Assembly (NCBI RefSeq): GCF_015687155.1 | Contig: NZ_JADPQF010000004.1 | Span: 124,001-188,000, forward strand | Origin: Aliikangiella sp. G2MR2-5 | Lineage (GTDB): Bacteria > Pseudomonadota > Gammaproteobacteria > Enterobacterales > Kangiellaceae | DNA: 64,000 bases | Reading direction: 5' to 3' | In this document: in pieces, positions 19,405 through 28,021 of the stretch | Numbering within the stretch: the first letter of the stretch is position 1 | Layout: the number at the start of each line of letters is the position of its first letter | The notes under the pieces: generated by a model | Told to the model about the DNA's origin: nothing | Seen by the model: only the letters and a program-made list of their open reading frames with translations | Database searches by the model: none | Translations under genes and position numbers: made by a program

Positions 19405-21132
19405 ATGGAATCAGCCCGTACCTTTCTACTCATTTTGCTCGCGTTTTTGACTTTTCTGCTTTATAACGCCTGGACCGAACAGCATGCGCCAGCGAAAACC
19501 AACCAAGCTCCGATCGAGTCGTCTTTGGGGGCTCTAGAAGCTCAAAACCCGCCTGCCGACCCAGCATCTAACTTGCCAGTAAGCTCGACGACGATGGATG
19601 ATATTGCTTCACAAACACCAGAGTCTCAAGCAAAAGTACAGAGTGAAGCTGTATTGAAAACTCAGCCTGTTGAGGTTGTTACTGATACTTTAAAGGTTCT
19701 GATTTCACCTGCTGGCGGTAATCTAGTGTCAGCCGAACTTTTGAATTTCAAAGATTCGTTAGAAAAAGATGCCAAGCCATTGAATATTCTAGAAAATAGA
19801 GATGGACGCGTTTTCCTGGCTTTGTCTGGTCTCTATGGTACCGGAGCCCCGGATCAGGATGGTAAGGTAGTCAGCTATCAATCTGAGAAAAGCCATTATC
19901 AGCTAGAAGATGGCGAGGATCAGGTCACAGTCAACTTACGCTGGACCAATGATCAAGGTGTTGAATATACCAAGCAACTAACTTTTTACCGTGGTCAATA
20001 TCTGATTGAAACTAAATACATTGTGTCTAATAAAGGTAGTGAACGCATCGCTAATCGAATGTTTACTGCGCTAAAAAGAGATACTCTTCCGGTAGCTAAT
20101 CAAGAGACTTCTGGTTTTGGAATGCAGTCATTTGTCGGTCCTGCCTATTCTACCGACCAGTCAAAATATGAAAAATATAGTTTTGAAGATTTAAGTGAAG
20201 AGCCTTTAAATATTAAGACTAAAGGTGGTTGGGTCGCGATTCTACAACATTATTTCGTGACTGCCTGGGTTCCAGAAACCGAAGAGACCGCGGAAAATTT
20301 AATTGATACCGCTGACAAAAACCTTGGAAAATCTGGACTGGCACAAATTCGAATTACTCAGGATTGGCAATGGATCGATCCTGATCAAAGCGCTACTTTT
20401 AGTGCCAAACTCTATGTCGGGCCTAAAATTCAGGATGATCTGGAACAAATCGCCGAAGGATTGGAACTGACAGTCGATTACGGCTTCCTTTGGTGGATCG
20501 GTCAACCTATCTTTGCACTGCTGACTTTCTTGCAGGGGTTTGTCATTAATTGGGGCTTGGCTATCATTTGTGTAACCATCGCGATCAAAATGCTGCTTTA
20601 TCCACTGGCTCGTGCTCAATATCGCTCTTTTGCCAAAATGCGTTTATTGCAACCAAAATTGACTGCAATGAAGGAGCGCTATGGTGATGATCGCCAGCAA
20701 TTTTCCATGAAAATGATGGAACTCTATAAAAAGGAAAAAGTAAACCCTTTAGGCGGTTGCTTCCCTCTTTTGATCCAGATGCCGGTATTTATCGCACTTT
20801 ACTGGGTTTTGATGGAAAGCGTCGAGTTGCGTCATGCACCATTCATGCTGTGGATCGATGACTTGGCCGTTAAAGATCCTTACTTTGTACTGCCGCTATT
20901 GATGGGTGCAAGCATGTACCTGATGCAAAAAATGCAGCCGGCTTCACCGACCATGGATCCTATGCAGCAAAAGATGCTGCAGATGATGCCGGTTTTTATG
21001 ACCGTCTTCTTTGTGTTCTTCCCTGCAGGGCTGGTTCTATACTGGTTAATGAACAACTTGATTTCGATTGCGCAGCAGCTGTACATCACTAATCAGTTTA
21101 ATAAAGAACAAGAAGCGAAAACTAAAAAATAA
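19405..21132 (+). CDS. yidC: Membrane protein insertase YidC
   Basis: This is a 575-residue inner-membrane insertase (Oxa1/Alb3/YidC family) of the long gammaproteobacterial type. It has an N-terminal anchor (residues 6-21) and an Ala/Pro/Ser-rich linker. A large periplasmic beta-sandwich domain covers residues about 85-350. The catalytic membrane core follows (about 358-565) with WGLAIICVTIAIKM, PLGGCFPLLIQMPVFIALYW and a C-terminal hydrophobic hairpin. The cytosolic tail is lysine-rich. It is the last gene of the rpmH-rnpA-yidD-yidC set; mnmE follows after 74 bases that include a short imperfect CGGCGT/ACGCCG hairpin with no clear T-tract. Confidence 0.98.
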   Translation: MESARTFLLILLAFLTFLLYNAWTEQHAPAKTNQAPIESSLGALEAQNPPADPASNLPVSSTTMDDIASQTPESQAKVQSEAVLKTQPVEVVTDTLKVLISPAGGNLVSAELLNFKDSLEKDAKPLNILENRDGRVFLALSGLYGTGAPDQDGKVVSYQSEKSHYQLEDGEDQVTVNLRWTNDQGVEYTKQLTFYRGQYLIETKYIVSNKGSERIANRMFTALKRDTLPVANQETSGFGMQSFVGPAYSTDQSKYEKYSFEDLSEEPLNIKTKGGWVAILQHYFVTAWVPETEETAENLIDTADKNLGKSGLAQIRITQDWQWIDPDQSATFSAKLYVGPKIQDDLEQIAEGLELTVDYGFLWWIGQPIFALLTFLQGFVINWGLAIICVTIAIKMLLYPLARAQYRSFAKMRLLQPKLTAMKERYGDDRQQFSMKMMELYKKEKVNPLGGCFPLLIQMPVFIALYWVLMESVELRHAPFMLWIDDLAVKDPYFVLPLLMGASMYLMQKMQPASPTMDPMQQKMLQMMPVFMTVFFVFFPAGLVLYWLMNNLISIAQQLYITNQFNKEQEAKTKK

Positions 21133-21206
21133 TTGTTTTCGGCGTTGAATCATTTTCACGCCGCTTTCGGCGCAGTTGGTTCGGATAGAATTTAACAAAA
21201 AGTGAT

Positions 21207-22571
21207 ATGACCGCTAAACAATCTACAATCGTCGCATTGGCAACGCCGCCTGGAAAAGGTGGCGTTTCTATTATTCGGGTATCTGGCCCGCTCTGCCAGA
21301 CTATCGCAGAAAAACTGCTCGGCAAAAAACTTCAGCCGAGAATCGCCAATTATCTTCCTTTTCTGGACATTGACGGTCAGCAGCTCGATCAGGGGATAGC
21401 CCTCTATTTTGAAAATCCGCATTCCTTTACTGGTGAAGATGTACTTGAGTTTCAAGGACATGGCGGACCGGTAGTGATGGATCTCTTGATCGAGGCGGTT
21501 CTGGCATGTGGTGCGGTAATGGCTAAACCTGGCGAATTTTCCGAAAGAGCTTTTTACAACGATAAACTGGATCTGGCGCAGGCGGAAGCGATTGCCGATC
21601 TGATCGACAGCGGCTCAAAACAAGCAGCCAAATCAGCTCTTCGCTCTTTGACCGGAGAATTTTCTGCAAAAATTCATGCCTTGGTAGAAAAAGTGATCCA
21701 TCTGCGCATGTATGTGGAAGCTGCGATCGATTTCCCGGATGAAGAAATAGATTTTCTTGCCGACGATAAAGTTAAATTGCAGCTTAAAGAGATTATTCAG
21801 GATCTTGCCGCCCTACTCGCTTCCGCTCAGCAAGGCAGCCTACTGCGCGAAGGCATGAAAGTAGTGATAGCCGGTAAACCTAATGCAGGAAAGTCCAGTC
21901 TGCTCAATGCCTTATCCGGCAGAGAGACGGCGATAGTCACAGATATTGCGGGGACAACCAGAGACGTTCTTTCTGAACAGATCCATATTGATGGTTTGCC
22001 GCTACATATTATCGATACCGCCGGATTGCGCCATGCCAAGGATAAAGTGGAGCAAATCGGGATCGAACGTGCTTCTAAAGAGATCGAACAGGCTGATCGG
22101 GTTTTGCTGGTTGTCGATTCCAGTGACGGCGAAGATCATCTGGCGCGAGAAGAGATCCGGCAATTTATCGATCCGGCGATTGAGCTACCCCCTGTTACTC
22201 TGGTGCGAAACAAATGTGACCTGGCCGACGAGTCGCCCAATATTGAAAAATTGCATGATGAAAGAGTGATCACCCTGTCCGCCAAAGAAAAACTCGGGAT
22301 CGAGCTTCTCAAGGAGCATTTGAAGAGCATCGTAGGTTTCGAAGCGACTGAATCCGGTACTTTTATGGCCAGACGCCGCCATATTGATGCGCTTAAACGG
22401 GCGCAGGAGCATCTTGATACAGGTTTTGAGCAACTGACCCAGATGATGGCCGGTGAAATCCTTGCCGAAGAATTAAAACTTACTCAGGACTGCTTGAACG
22501 AAATTACTGGTGAATTTACCGCTGACGACCTTCTTGGACAGATTTTTAGTAGTTTTTGTATTGGTAAATAG
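21207..22571 (+). CDS. mnmE: tRNA modification GTPase MnmE
   Basis: With MnmG, this enzyme makes the 5-carboxymethylaminomethyl (or related) group on wobble U34 of certain tRNAs. The 454 residues contain the N-terminal tetrahydrofolate-binding domain, a helical domain and an inserted G domain: G1 GKPNAGKS at 223-230, the K-loop/G2 region [10 protein letters not shown]3 DTAG at 270-273 and G4 NKCD. The C-terminus is CIGK, retaining the essential cysteine of the CIGK box. A long hairpin follows before mnmG. Confidence 0.98.
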   Translation: MTAKQSTIVALATPPGKGGVSIIRVSGPLCQTIAEKLLGKKLQPRIANYLPFLDIDGQQLDQGIALYFENPHSFTGEDVLEFQGHGGPVVMDLLIEAVLACGAVMAKPGEFSERAFYNDKLDLAQAEAIADLIDSGSKQAAKSALRSLTGEFSAKIHALVEKVIHLRMYVEAAIDFPDEEIDFLADDKVKLQLKEIIQDLAALLASAQQGSLLREGMKVVIAGKPNAGKSSLLNALSGRETAIVTDIAGTTRDVLSEQIHIDGLPLHIIDTAGLRHAKDKVEQIGIERASKEIEQADRVLLVVDSSDGEDHLAREEIRQFIDPAIELPPVTLVRNKCDLADESPNIEKLHDERVITLSAKEKLGIELLKEHLKSIVGFEATESGTFMARRRHIDALKRAQEHLDTGFEQLTQMMAGEILAEELKLTQDCLNEITGEFTADDLLGQIFSSFCIGK

Positions 22572-22611
22572 TCTATTTTGGGTCTGGTAACTAAAATCCT
22601 CATGTTAGAAT

Positions 22612-22660
22612 CTAATAATTGAGCAATTTTACTTTAATTATTGTTCAATTATTAGCCATT
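22612..22660 (+). terminator. Long AT-rich hairpin after mnmE, probable terminator
   Basis: CTAATAATTGAGCAAT (22612-22627) pairs with ATTGTTCAATTATTAG (22640-22655) over 16 bp with one G-U wobble and a 12-base loop, followed by a short T-run. The stem is unusually long and AT-rich. Confidence 0.65.
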
Positions 22661-22725
22661 TTTAGGTAAGATCCCTGCCCCTTTTTCTAGTCCTTTTTAA
22701 TGCTGGAATAACTTGGAATTTTTAT

Positions 22726-24618
22726 ATGATTTTTGACCAAAGTTTTGATGTGATCGTTGTCGGTGGAGGCCATGCCGGGACTGAAGCTGCGCTGGCTTCG
22801 GCGCGTACCGGTGCATCTACATTATTGGTAACTCACAACATCGAAACTTTGGGACAGATGAGCTGCAATCCTGCAATTGGCGGGATTGGTAAAGGCCACC
22901 TGGTAAAAGAAGTCGATGCTATGGGTGGTGTAATGGCGACTGCTATCGATCACGCGGGGATCCACTTTCGTAAACTCAATGCCAGCAAAGGCCCTGCGGT
23001 CCGCGCTACCCGCGCACAGGCAGATCGTACGCTTTATCGAAATTTTATCCGTAAGGCATTGGAAACACAGGAAAATTTGCAGATATTTCAACAGGCGGTC
23101 GATGACATTATTGTCGAAAACGATCGCGTTGCCGGCGTTGTTACCCAGATGGGTTTAAGGTTTAACGCGAAAACGGTCGTTTTAACTGCCGGCACTTTCC
23201 TGGGTGGACAGATCCATATTGGTTTAAGTAATTACTCCGGCGGTCGTGCTGGTGATCCACCATCAATTAGTCTGGCGCAAAGATTGAGAGAACTACCTTT
23301 TCGAATTGAGCGACTTAAAACTGGTACGCCACCGCGTATCGACTCTAGAAGTATTAACTTTGAAGGTCTGGAAGCACAGCACGGAGATACACCGGTACCG
23401 GTGTTCTCTATTTTTGGATCGGCAGATCAACATCCTCGCCAGATCCCCTGTTATATAACGCATACCAATGAGCGCACCCACGAAATTATCAATGGTGGTC
23501 TCGACCGGTCGCCGATGTTTAGTGGAGTGATCGAAGGGGTTGGACCACGTTACTGCCCGTCTATCGAAGATAAAGTGACCCGCTTTGCCGAGCGCAACTC
23601 GCATCAGATTTTTATCGAGCCAGAAGGTTTGGACACTTACGAAGTGTATCCTAACGGAATTTCCACCAGCTTGCCGTTTGATGTGCAGTTAAACTTTGTT
23701 CGCTCAATAAAAGGGTTTGAAAATGCCCATATTACTCGACCAGGTTATGCTATCGAGTATGACTATTTCGATCCTCGTGAGCTGAAAGCTTCGCTGGAAA
23801 CCAAGCATATTGACGGACTTTTCTTTGCCGGCCAGATTAATGGTACTACTGGTTATGAAGAAGCTGCCGCTCAGGGTTTAGTTGCCGGATTAAACGCCGC
23901 GCTGAAAACTCAGGAAAAAGAGGCCTGGTCACCGAGTCGTGAGGAATCCTATATTGGTGTGATGATCGATGATTTGATCACTCGTGGTACGCAGGAACCT
24001 TATCGCATGTTTACATCGCGTGCCGAATATCGGTTAATTTTGCGCGAAGACAATGCCGACTTGCGTTTATCAGAAAAAGCCCATGAGCTTGGCTTGCTAA
24101 AAGATGAGCTCTGGCAAAAAGTTGCCGATAAACGAGAGGCGATTGAATTAGAGCTTCAGCGACTCAAGAAAGACTGGATCCAGGCAGACTCAGCTATCGC
24201 TGAGAAGATTAACCAGCATCTGGATAAGCCGATGGCGAGAGAATACAGCCAGCTTGATCTGATCAAAAGACCGCAACTTAATTATGCGCTGCTTGAAGAT
24301 TGTATTGAAGGCATGGGGGAAGGTCTGGATCCATCTGTGAAAGAACAGGTTGAAATTCAGGCAAAGTACCAGGGATATATCGACCGTCAACTTGATGAGA
24401 TCGAAAGGCATAAAAAGCAGCAGGATCAAAAAATTCCGGAAGATATCGATTACGCCAAAATTGGCGGGCTTTCTTCTGAAATTATTCAAAAACTTGAAAG
24501 TGTTCGACCCGAGACAATCGGCCAGGCTAGTCGCATCTCCGGGGTTACTCCTGCGGCTATCTCTATGCTCTTGATTACTATCAAAAAGCGTAGTTACAAA
24601 CTTTCCAGGCAGGCCTGA
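22726..24618 (+). CDS. mnmG: tRNA uridine-5-carboxymethylaminomethyl modification enzyme MnmG
   Basis: This is the FAD-dependent partner of MnmE (also called GidA), 630 residues. The N-terminal dinucleotide fold reads [14 protein letters not shown]. The GidA signatures [17 protein letters not shown] and [11 protein letters not shown] (with its conserved cysteine) are intact, and [16 protein letters not shown] closes the FAD domain. The helical C-terminal domain that docks MnmE is present. The gene is followed seven bases later by rsmG, forming the gidA-gidB pair seen beside most gammaproteobacterial origins. Confidence 0.99.
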   Translation: MIFDQSFDVIVVGGGHAGTEAALASARTGASTLLVTHNIETLGQMSCNPAIGGIGKGHLVKEVDAMGGVMATAIDHAGIHFRKLNASKGPAVRATRAQADRTLYRNFIRKALETQENLQIFQQAVDDIIVENDRVAGVVTQMGLRFNAKTVVLTAGTFLGGQIHIGLSNYSGGRAGDPPSISLAQRLRELPFRIERLKTGTPPRIDSRSINFEGLEAQHGDTPVPVFSIFGSADQHPRQIPCYITHTNERTHEIINGGLDRSPMFSGVIEGVGPRYCPSIEDKVTRFAERNSHQIFIEPEGLDTYEVYPNGISTSLPFDVQLNFVRSIKGFENAHITRPGYAIEYDYFDPRELKASLETKHIDGLFFAGQINGTTGYEEAAAQGLVAGLNAALKTQEKEAWSPSREESYIGVMIDDLITRGTQEPYRMFTSRAEYRLILREDNADLRLSEKAHELGLLKDELWQKVADKREAIELELQRLKKDWIQADSAIAEKINQHLDKPMAREYSQLDLIKRPQLNYALLEDCIEGMGEGLDPSVKEQVEIQAKYQGYIDRQLDEIERHKKQQDQKIPEDIDYAKIGGLSSEIIQKLESVRPETIGQASRISGVTPAAISMLLITIKKRSYKLSRQA

Positions 24619-24625
24619 GTCAGAT

Positions 24626-25246
24626 ATGAATAAGCGCTTACTTGGCGGTATCGAATCGCTTGGCCTGGATTTACAACCCCAACAGCAGGAAAAACTTAAC
24701 GAGTTGTTGGAACAGTTGCTTAAATGGAATCAGGCTTTTAATTTAACGGCAATTAAAGATGAAGACGAGGCGGTTAAGTTGCATCTGCTCGATAGTCTTG
24801 CCATTGTGCCTCACTGGAGTTTTAGCAGGACCCTCGATGTTGGTACCGGGGCCGGATTTCCCGGGTTACCGCTTGCGATCGCGTTGCCGGATCAGGAATT
24901 TCATTTGTTGGATAGTAACAGCAAGAAAATTCGTTTTATCCGCCAGCAAATTCATCATCTTGGGTTGACCAATGTCACCGCCCATCATAGCCGAGTGGAA
25001 CAGCATCAGGCAGATGGTTACGACTGTGTGGTATCAAGAGCTTTTGCTTCTCTGAGTGATATGGTTAATTGGACTAAGCACTTACTAACCCCAGGTTGTA
25101 AATGGATGGCGATGAAAGGTGTTTTTGATCAGTCCGAAGTTGATGCGATTCCGCAACAGGCAGTATTTGAAGACGTTTTTGAGTTAACAATCCCGCGGCT
25201 TGACGCTGATCGATGTTTAATCAAATTGGGCCGAACAAATGATTGA
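24626..25246 (+). CDS. rsmG: 16S rRNA (guanine-527-N7)-methyltransferase RsmG
   Basis: This is the 206-residue SAM-dependent methyltransferase (GidB) that modifies G527 of 16S rRNA. The SAM-binding motif I is LDVGTGAGFPGLPLAIA, and WNQAFNLTAI and VVSRAFASL are further family blocks. It is translated with mnmG, with a seven-base gap. The parAB promoter overlaps its last codons. Confidence 0.98.
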   Translation: MNKRLLGGIESLGLDLQPQQQEKLNELLEQLLKWNQAFNLTAIKDEDEAVKLHLLDSLAIVPHWSFSRTLDVGTGAGFPGLPLAIALPDQEFHLLDSNSKKIRFIRQQIHHLGLTNVTAHHSRVEQHQADGYDCVVSRAFASLSDMVNWTKHLLTPGCKWMAMKGVFDQSEVDAIPQQAVFEDVFELTIPRLDADRCLIKLGRTND

Positions 25247-25270
25247 TCCCAGCGTCGATCACTCTATAAT
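25243..25270 (+). promoter_or_regulatory. Probable parAB promoter with GATC sites
   Basis: TTGATC, a 16-base spacer and TATAAT form a promoter at the end of rsmG, leaving a ~160-base leader before parA. GATC sites fall in the -35 hexamer (25245), in the spacer (25257) and just after the -10 (25272), so Dam methylation state could affect it. Confidence 0.6.
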
Positions 25271-25433
25271 GGATCGCCCATCCTTTAAGCTTCGTGGGGC
25301 CATCTGATTGGCTTAAGTGTCAGACAGATATAGAAAAATTAATTAAATCAAGGAATTATCTTATCACCAACTAGTTAGGCTGAATTAAGAAATTGGACGA
25401 TTAGGATTTCAGAGAGATTATCAGAGGTATCTT

Positions 25434-26219
25434 GTGGGAAAAATCATTGCAGTGACAAACCAAAAAGGCGGTGTTGGTAAAACTACCAGCAGTATCAATA
25501 TTGCTGCGTCACTTGCCGCTACAAAACGCAAGGTACTCTTGATCGATCTTGATCCGCAGGGAAATGCCAGCAGCGGATGTGGTATAGATAAAGATGAACT
25601 TGAATATCATATTCTCGATGTACTTACAGGTGATAAAAGCGCACAAGATTGCATGATCAATGCTGAACAGGCTGGTATTTATATCATTCCTGCAAACTCT
25701 GACTTAGCCGCTGCAGAAGCACACTTACTCAGCATGGATAATAAAGAAGCTAAACTGAAAAACGCGCTAGATTCTGTAGCTGATCAGTTTGATTATGTTT
25801 TTATCGATTGTCCTCCCAGTTTAAGTATTTTGACCGTGAATGCATTGGTTGCCGCTAATAGCGTTATGATCCCAATGCAGTGTGAATATTATGCTTTGGA
25901 AGGTTTAAGTGCACTGCTTCAAACCATCCAGCAAATTACTGAAGCTGTTAACCCTGAGCTGGAGATCGAAGGGATATTAAGAACCATGTACGATCCACGT
26001 AATCGTCTGGCAGTTGAAGTATCGAGCCAGTTGCATGAACATTTTGGTGATAAGGTTTATCGCACTGTTATTCCTAGAAATGTTCGACTTGCCGAGGCGC
26101 CTAGCTACGGATTACCTGCCCTGCTATATGATCGTCTTTCACGTGGAGCTAAAGCTTATCTGGCTCTGGCTGGAGAAATGATCCGCCGCCAGGAAACTAT
26201 GGTTGAATCTGTCGCTTAA
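25434..26219 (+). CDS. parA: Chromosome partitioning ATPase ParA/Soj
   Basis: This is a 261-residue deviant Walker-A ATPase that drives origin segregation with ParB. The P-loop is QKGGVGKTTSS (residues 9-19), Walker A' is LLIDLDPQGNASS, and the Walker B region is YVFIDCPPSLS. There is no N-terminal helix-turn-helix, so this is the chromosomal short type. The start is GTG 25434 behind AGAGG. It is followed by parB after 60 bases; both parS sites lie in recF. Confidence 0.98.
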   Translation: MGKIIAVTNQKGGVGKTTSSINIAASLAATKRKVLLIDLDPQGNASSGCGIDKDELEYHILDVLTGDKSAQDCMINAEQAGIYIIPANSDLAAAEAHLLSMDNKEAKLKNALDSVADQFDYVFIDCPPSLSILTVNALVAANSVMIPMQCEYYALEGLSALLQTIQQITEAVNPELEIEGILRTMYDPRNRLAVEVSSQLHEHFGDKVYRTVIPRNVRLAEAPSYGLPALLYDRLSRGAKAYLALAGEMIRRQETMVESVA

Positions 26220-26279
26220 CTTTCAGCGCATACTGTAATAAAAAAAATCAGAATTAAACCCTGTCTTTAGAGATTTTGA

Positions 26280-27155
26280 ATGAAAAAGAAACTTGGTCGC
26301 TCCCCACTTGATGCCTTTTTAACTAAGCCAAAAACTGGAGCCGGAAAGGAAACTGAATCAAGTCTTCCCAAGGGAGAGTTGCAGAAGCTACCGGTAGAGT
26401 TGTTACAGCCGGGCCAATATCAGCCTCGCAAGATAATGACAGATGAGGCACTTGAAGAGCTGGCTAGTTCAATCAAGGCGCAAGGTGTGATCCAACCGGT
26501 TGTGGTCAGAGCGGTTAGTAGGGACAAGTATGAAATTATTGCGGGTGAACGTCGTTGGCGCGCTTCGCAAATTGCCCAGCTCGCTGAAATTCCTTGCTTA
26601 GTCAAGGATATTCCGGATGAAGCTGCCATAGCTATGGCGTTGATTGAAAATATTCAACGAGAAGATCTTAATGCTATGGAAGAAGCTGTCGCATTACAGC
26701 GTCTAATGGAAGAATTCAGCCTGACCCACCAACAAACTGCGGATGCAGTAGGTAAAAGCCGTACTACAGTTACAAACCTTTTGCGCTTGTTAACTTTAAC
26801 TGAGCCGTGCCGGGTTATGCTGGAAAGAGGCGATCTGGAAATGGGCCATGCTCGTGCTCTACTTTCACTTCCCGGTGATGAACAAACCCTGGTAGCGAGA
26901 ACCGTCGTATCAAAAGGGTTGACGGTGAGAGAAACAGAAAAGCTGGTACGTAAGCAGCTTTCTCCGGTTAAAGCTAACGCCAAGCAAGAAGTCGACCCTC
27001 ATATTGAGCAGCTACAAAGAAGCATTTCCGATAAGATAGGTGCACCGACAAAGATTGAACATGGGAATAAAGGGAAAGGAAAAATTACTATTCAGTACAA
27101 TAGCCTTGACGAATTGGACGGCGTGCTCCGACATATGGGAATTGAACAGCTTTAG
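26280..27155 (+). CDS. parB: Chromosome partitioning protein ParB/Spo0J
   Basis: This is the centromere-binding CTPase of 291 residues that loads at parS and spreads as a clamp. The N-terminal domain has PGQYQPRK and the CTP-binding GERRWRA box (residues about 87-93), then ENIQREDLNAMEEA and a helix-turn-helix (LTHQQTADAVGKSRTTVTN). A short C-terminal dimerisation domain ends HMGIEQL. It ends the parAB operon, with an intrinsic terminator 22 bases after the stop. Confidence 0.98.
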   Translation: MKKKLGRSPLDAFLTKPKTGAGKETESSLPKGELQKLPVELLQPGQYQPRKIMTDEALEELASSIKAQGVIQPVVVRAVSRDKYEIIAGERRWRASQIAQLAEIPCLVKDIPDEAAIAMALIENIQREDLNAMEEAVALQRLMEEFSLTHQQTADAVGKSRTTVTNLLRLLTLTEPCRVMLERGDLEMGHARALLSLPGDEQTLVARTVVSKGLTVRETEKLVRKQLSPVKANAKQEVDPHIEQLQRSISDKIGAPTKIEHGNKGKGKITIQYNSLDELDGVLRHMGIEQL

Positions 27156-27176
27156 TTTATTAAAAGTAAACTAAAA

Positions 27177-27201
27177 ACGGGACATTTGTCCCGTTTTTTT
27201 T
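27177..27201 (+). terminator. Intrinsic terminator of parAB
   Basis: ACGGGAC and GTCCCGT form a 7-bp stem with a four-base loop, followed by a run of T. Confidence 0.93.
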
Positions 27202-27230
27202 GCCTGCCTAAAAAAGCTATCACTATTTTT

Positions 27231-27246
27231 GATACCTAAAGGTAAC
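27231..27246. repeat. Operator-like inverted repeat, copy 1
   Basis: GATACCTAAAGGTAAC is a GATACC-N4-GGTATC palindrome with one mismatch. It is the most upstream of three copies before the membrane protein/XRE operon. Confidence 0.75.
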
Positions 27247-27252
27247 AAAAAC

Positions 27253-27280
27253 TTGACTTTGTGATACCTAAAGGTATCAT
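27253..27280 (+). promoter_or_regulatory. Promoter of membrane protein/XRE operon
   Basis: TTGACT, a 16-base spacer and TATCAT form a promoter whose spacer and -10 are covered by operator copy 2, the expected arrangement for repression by a bound dimer. Confidence 0.65.
27263..27278. repeat. Operator-like inverted repeat, copy 2 (perfect)
   Basis: GATACCTAAAGGTATC has perfect 6-bp arms around four bases. It starts 32 bases after copy 1, about three helical turns. Confidence 0.8.
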
Positions 27281-27282
27281 TT

Positions 27283-27298
27283 GTAACCTTGGGGTATC
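27283..27298. repeat. Operator-like inverted repeat, copy 3
   Basis: GTAACCTTGGGGTATC keeps the right arm GGTATC and four of six left-arm bases. It starts 20 bases after copy 2, about two helical turns, near the expected transcription start. Confidence 0.65.
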
Positions 27299-27340
27299 AA
27301 TTTCTTTATGATTTATTAGCGACATTAGGGAGCTATAGTT

Positions 27341-27799
27341 ATGAATTTATTCAATGCTGAAGCGCAGTCGCGCTTTATGGTGGAGCAAGCGCGACTGACA
27401 TTAATGATAGGATTTGCCTTATTGGCCGAGCTATTTTTTCCTATGACGGAAAACATATCTGGGAAAGGTTTTTTCACTATTGTTATGAGTGGAGCGGTTG
27501 TCGGTTTTTTTCTTGCCATTGTTATTAAGATGATTCATAACGCCAAACAAGCTCCTGTCAAAGCAATGTTCTCAGATGAATACACTTTAATGTTAGACAA
27601 AACCGGTAAATCATCGGCTTATCTTGCTATGTTGCTCGCTTTGGGAATCCAAATAGGAGTTTTAGATCTGATAGAGCTGAATTTAGAGCTATCAGATGTA
27701 GCCCAGTTTAATTTATCATTAGCTTTCATTTTTTATGGTGCCAAAGTAACCTGGAAAACTTACAAAGATAATCAATTAGAGCAATTAGCCGATGAGTGA
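27341..27799 (+). CDS. Small multi-pass membrane protein of unknown function, paired with XRE regulator
   Basis: I do not recognise this 152-residue protein. It has four hydrophobic segments at residues about 20-36, 45-66, 90-110 and 122-138, with a charged loop (KMIHNAKQAPVKAMFSDEY) after the second, so it should be an inner-membrane protein. The start is ATG 27341 with GGGAG ten bases upstream. Its stop overlaps the next gene, an XRE-type regulator, by eight bases, so the two are translationally coupled. The promoter is flanked and overlapped by three related operators. Pairing of a small membrane protein with a short Cro-type repressor is common in bacteria and archaea, but the membrane proteins are mostly uncharacterised. 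Confidence 0.75.
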   Translation: MNLFNAEAQSRFMVEQARLTLMIGFALLAELFFPMTENISGKGFFTIVMSGAVVGFFLAIVIKMIHNAKQAPVKAMFSDEYTLMLDKTGKSSAYLAMLLALGIQIGVLDLIELNLELSDVAQFNLSLAFIFYGAKVTWKTYKDNQLEQLADE

Positions 27800-28013
27800 C
27801 GTGACCAATAAAATAGCTGTTTTCCGGTCACTTCTAAAAATATCACAACAAGATCTAGCTAATGCTATAGGTGTTTCCCGGAAAACGATAAGTACTGTCG
27901 AAACAGGAAGGTTTACTCCTTCTGTTACTATTGCATTAAAACTGGCCCTGTTTTTTGAAACCTCAGTAGAAGAATTGTTTTCGCTGAACGAACCCGATAA
28001 TTTGGAAAGTTAA
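27792..28013 (+). CDS. XRE/Cro-type transcriptional regulator (short)
   Basis: This is a 73-residue protein that consists of little more than one Cro/C1-type helix-turn-helix: ISQQDLANAIGVSRKTISTVETGRFTPS spans residues about 18-45, followed by a helix ending SVEELFSLNE. It overlaps the membrane-protein gene by eight bases. Because the operon promoter carries three copies of a GATACC-N4-GGTATC palindrome, autorepression is the simplest hypothesis. No ligand-binding or toxin domain is attached. Confidence 0.85.
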   Translation: MSDVTNKIAVFRSLLKISQQDLANAIGVSRKTISTVETGRFTPSVTIALKLALFFETSVEELFSLNEPDNLES

Positions 28014-28021
28014 TTTAATTT

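Noticed and set aside
26135-26150. parS-like sequence TCTTTCACGTGGAGCT inside parA
   Set aside because: It has four mismatches to the 16-bp consensus, including outer arms; likely chance around a CACGTG core.
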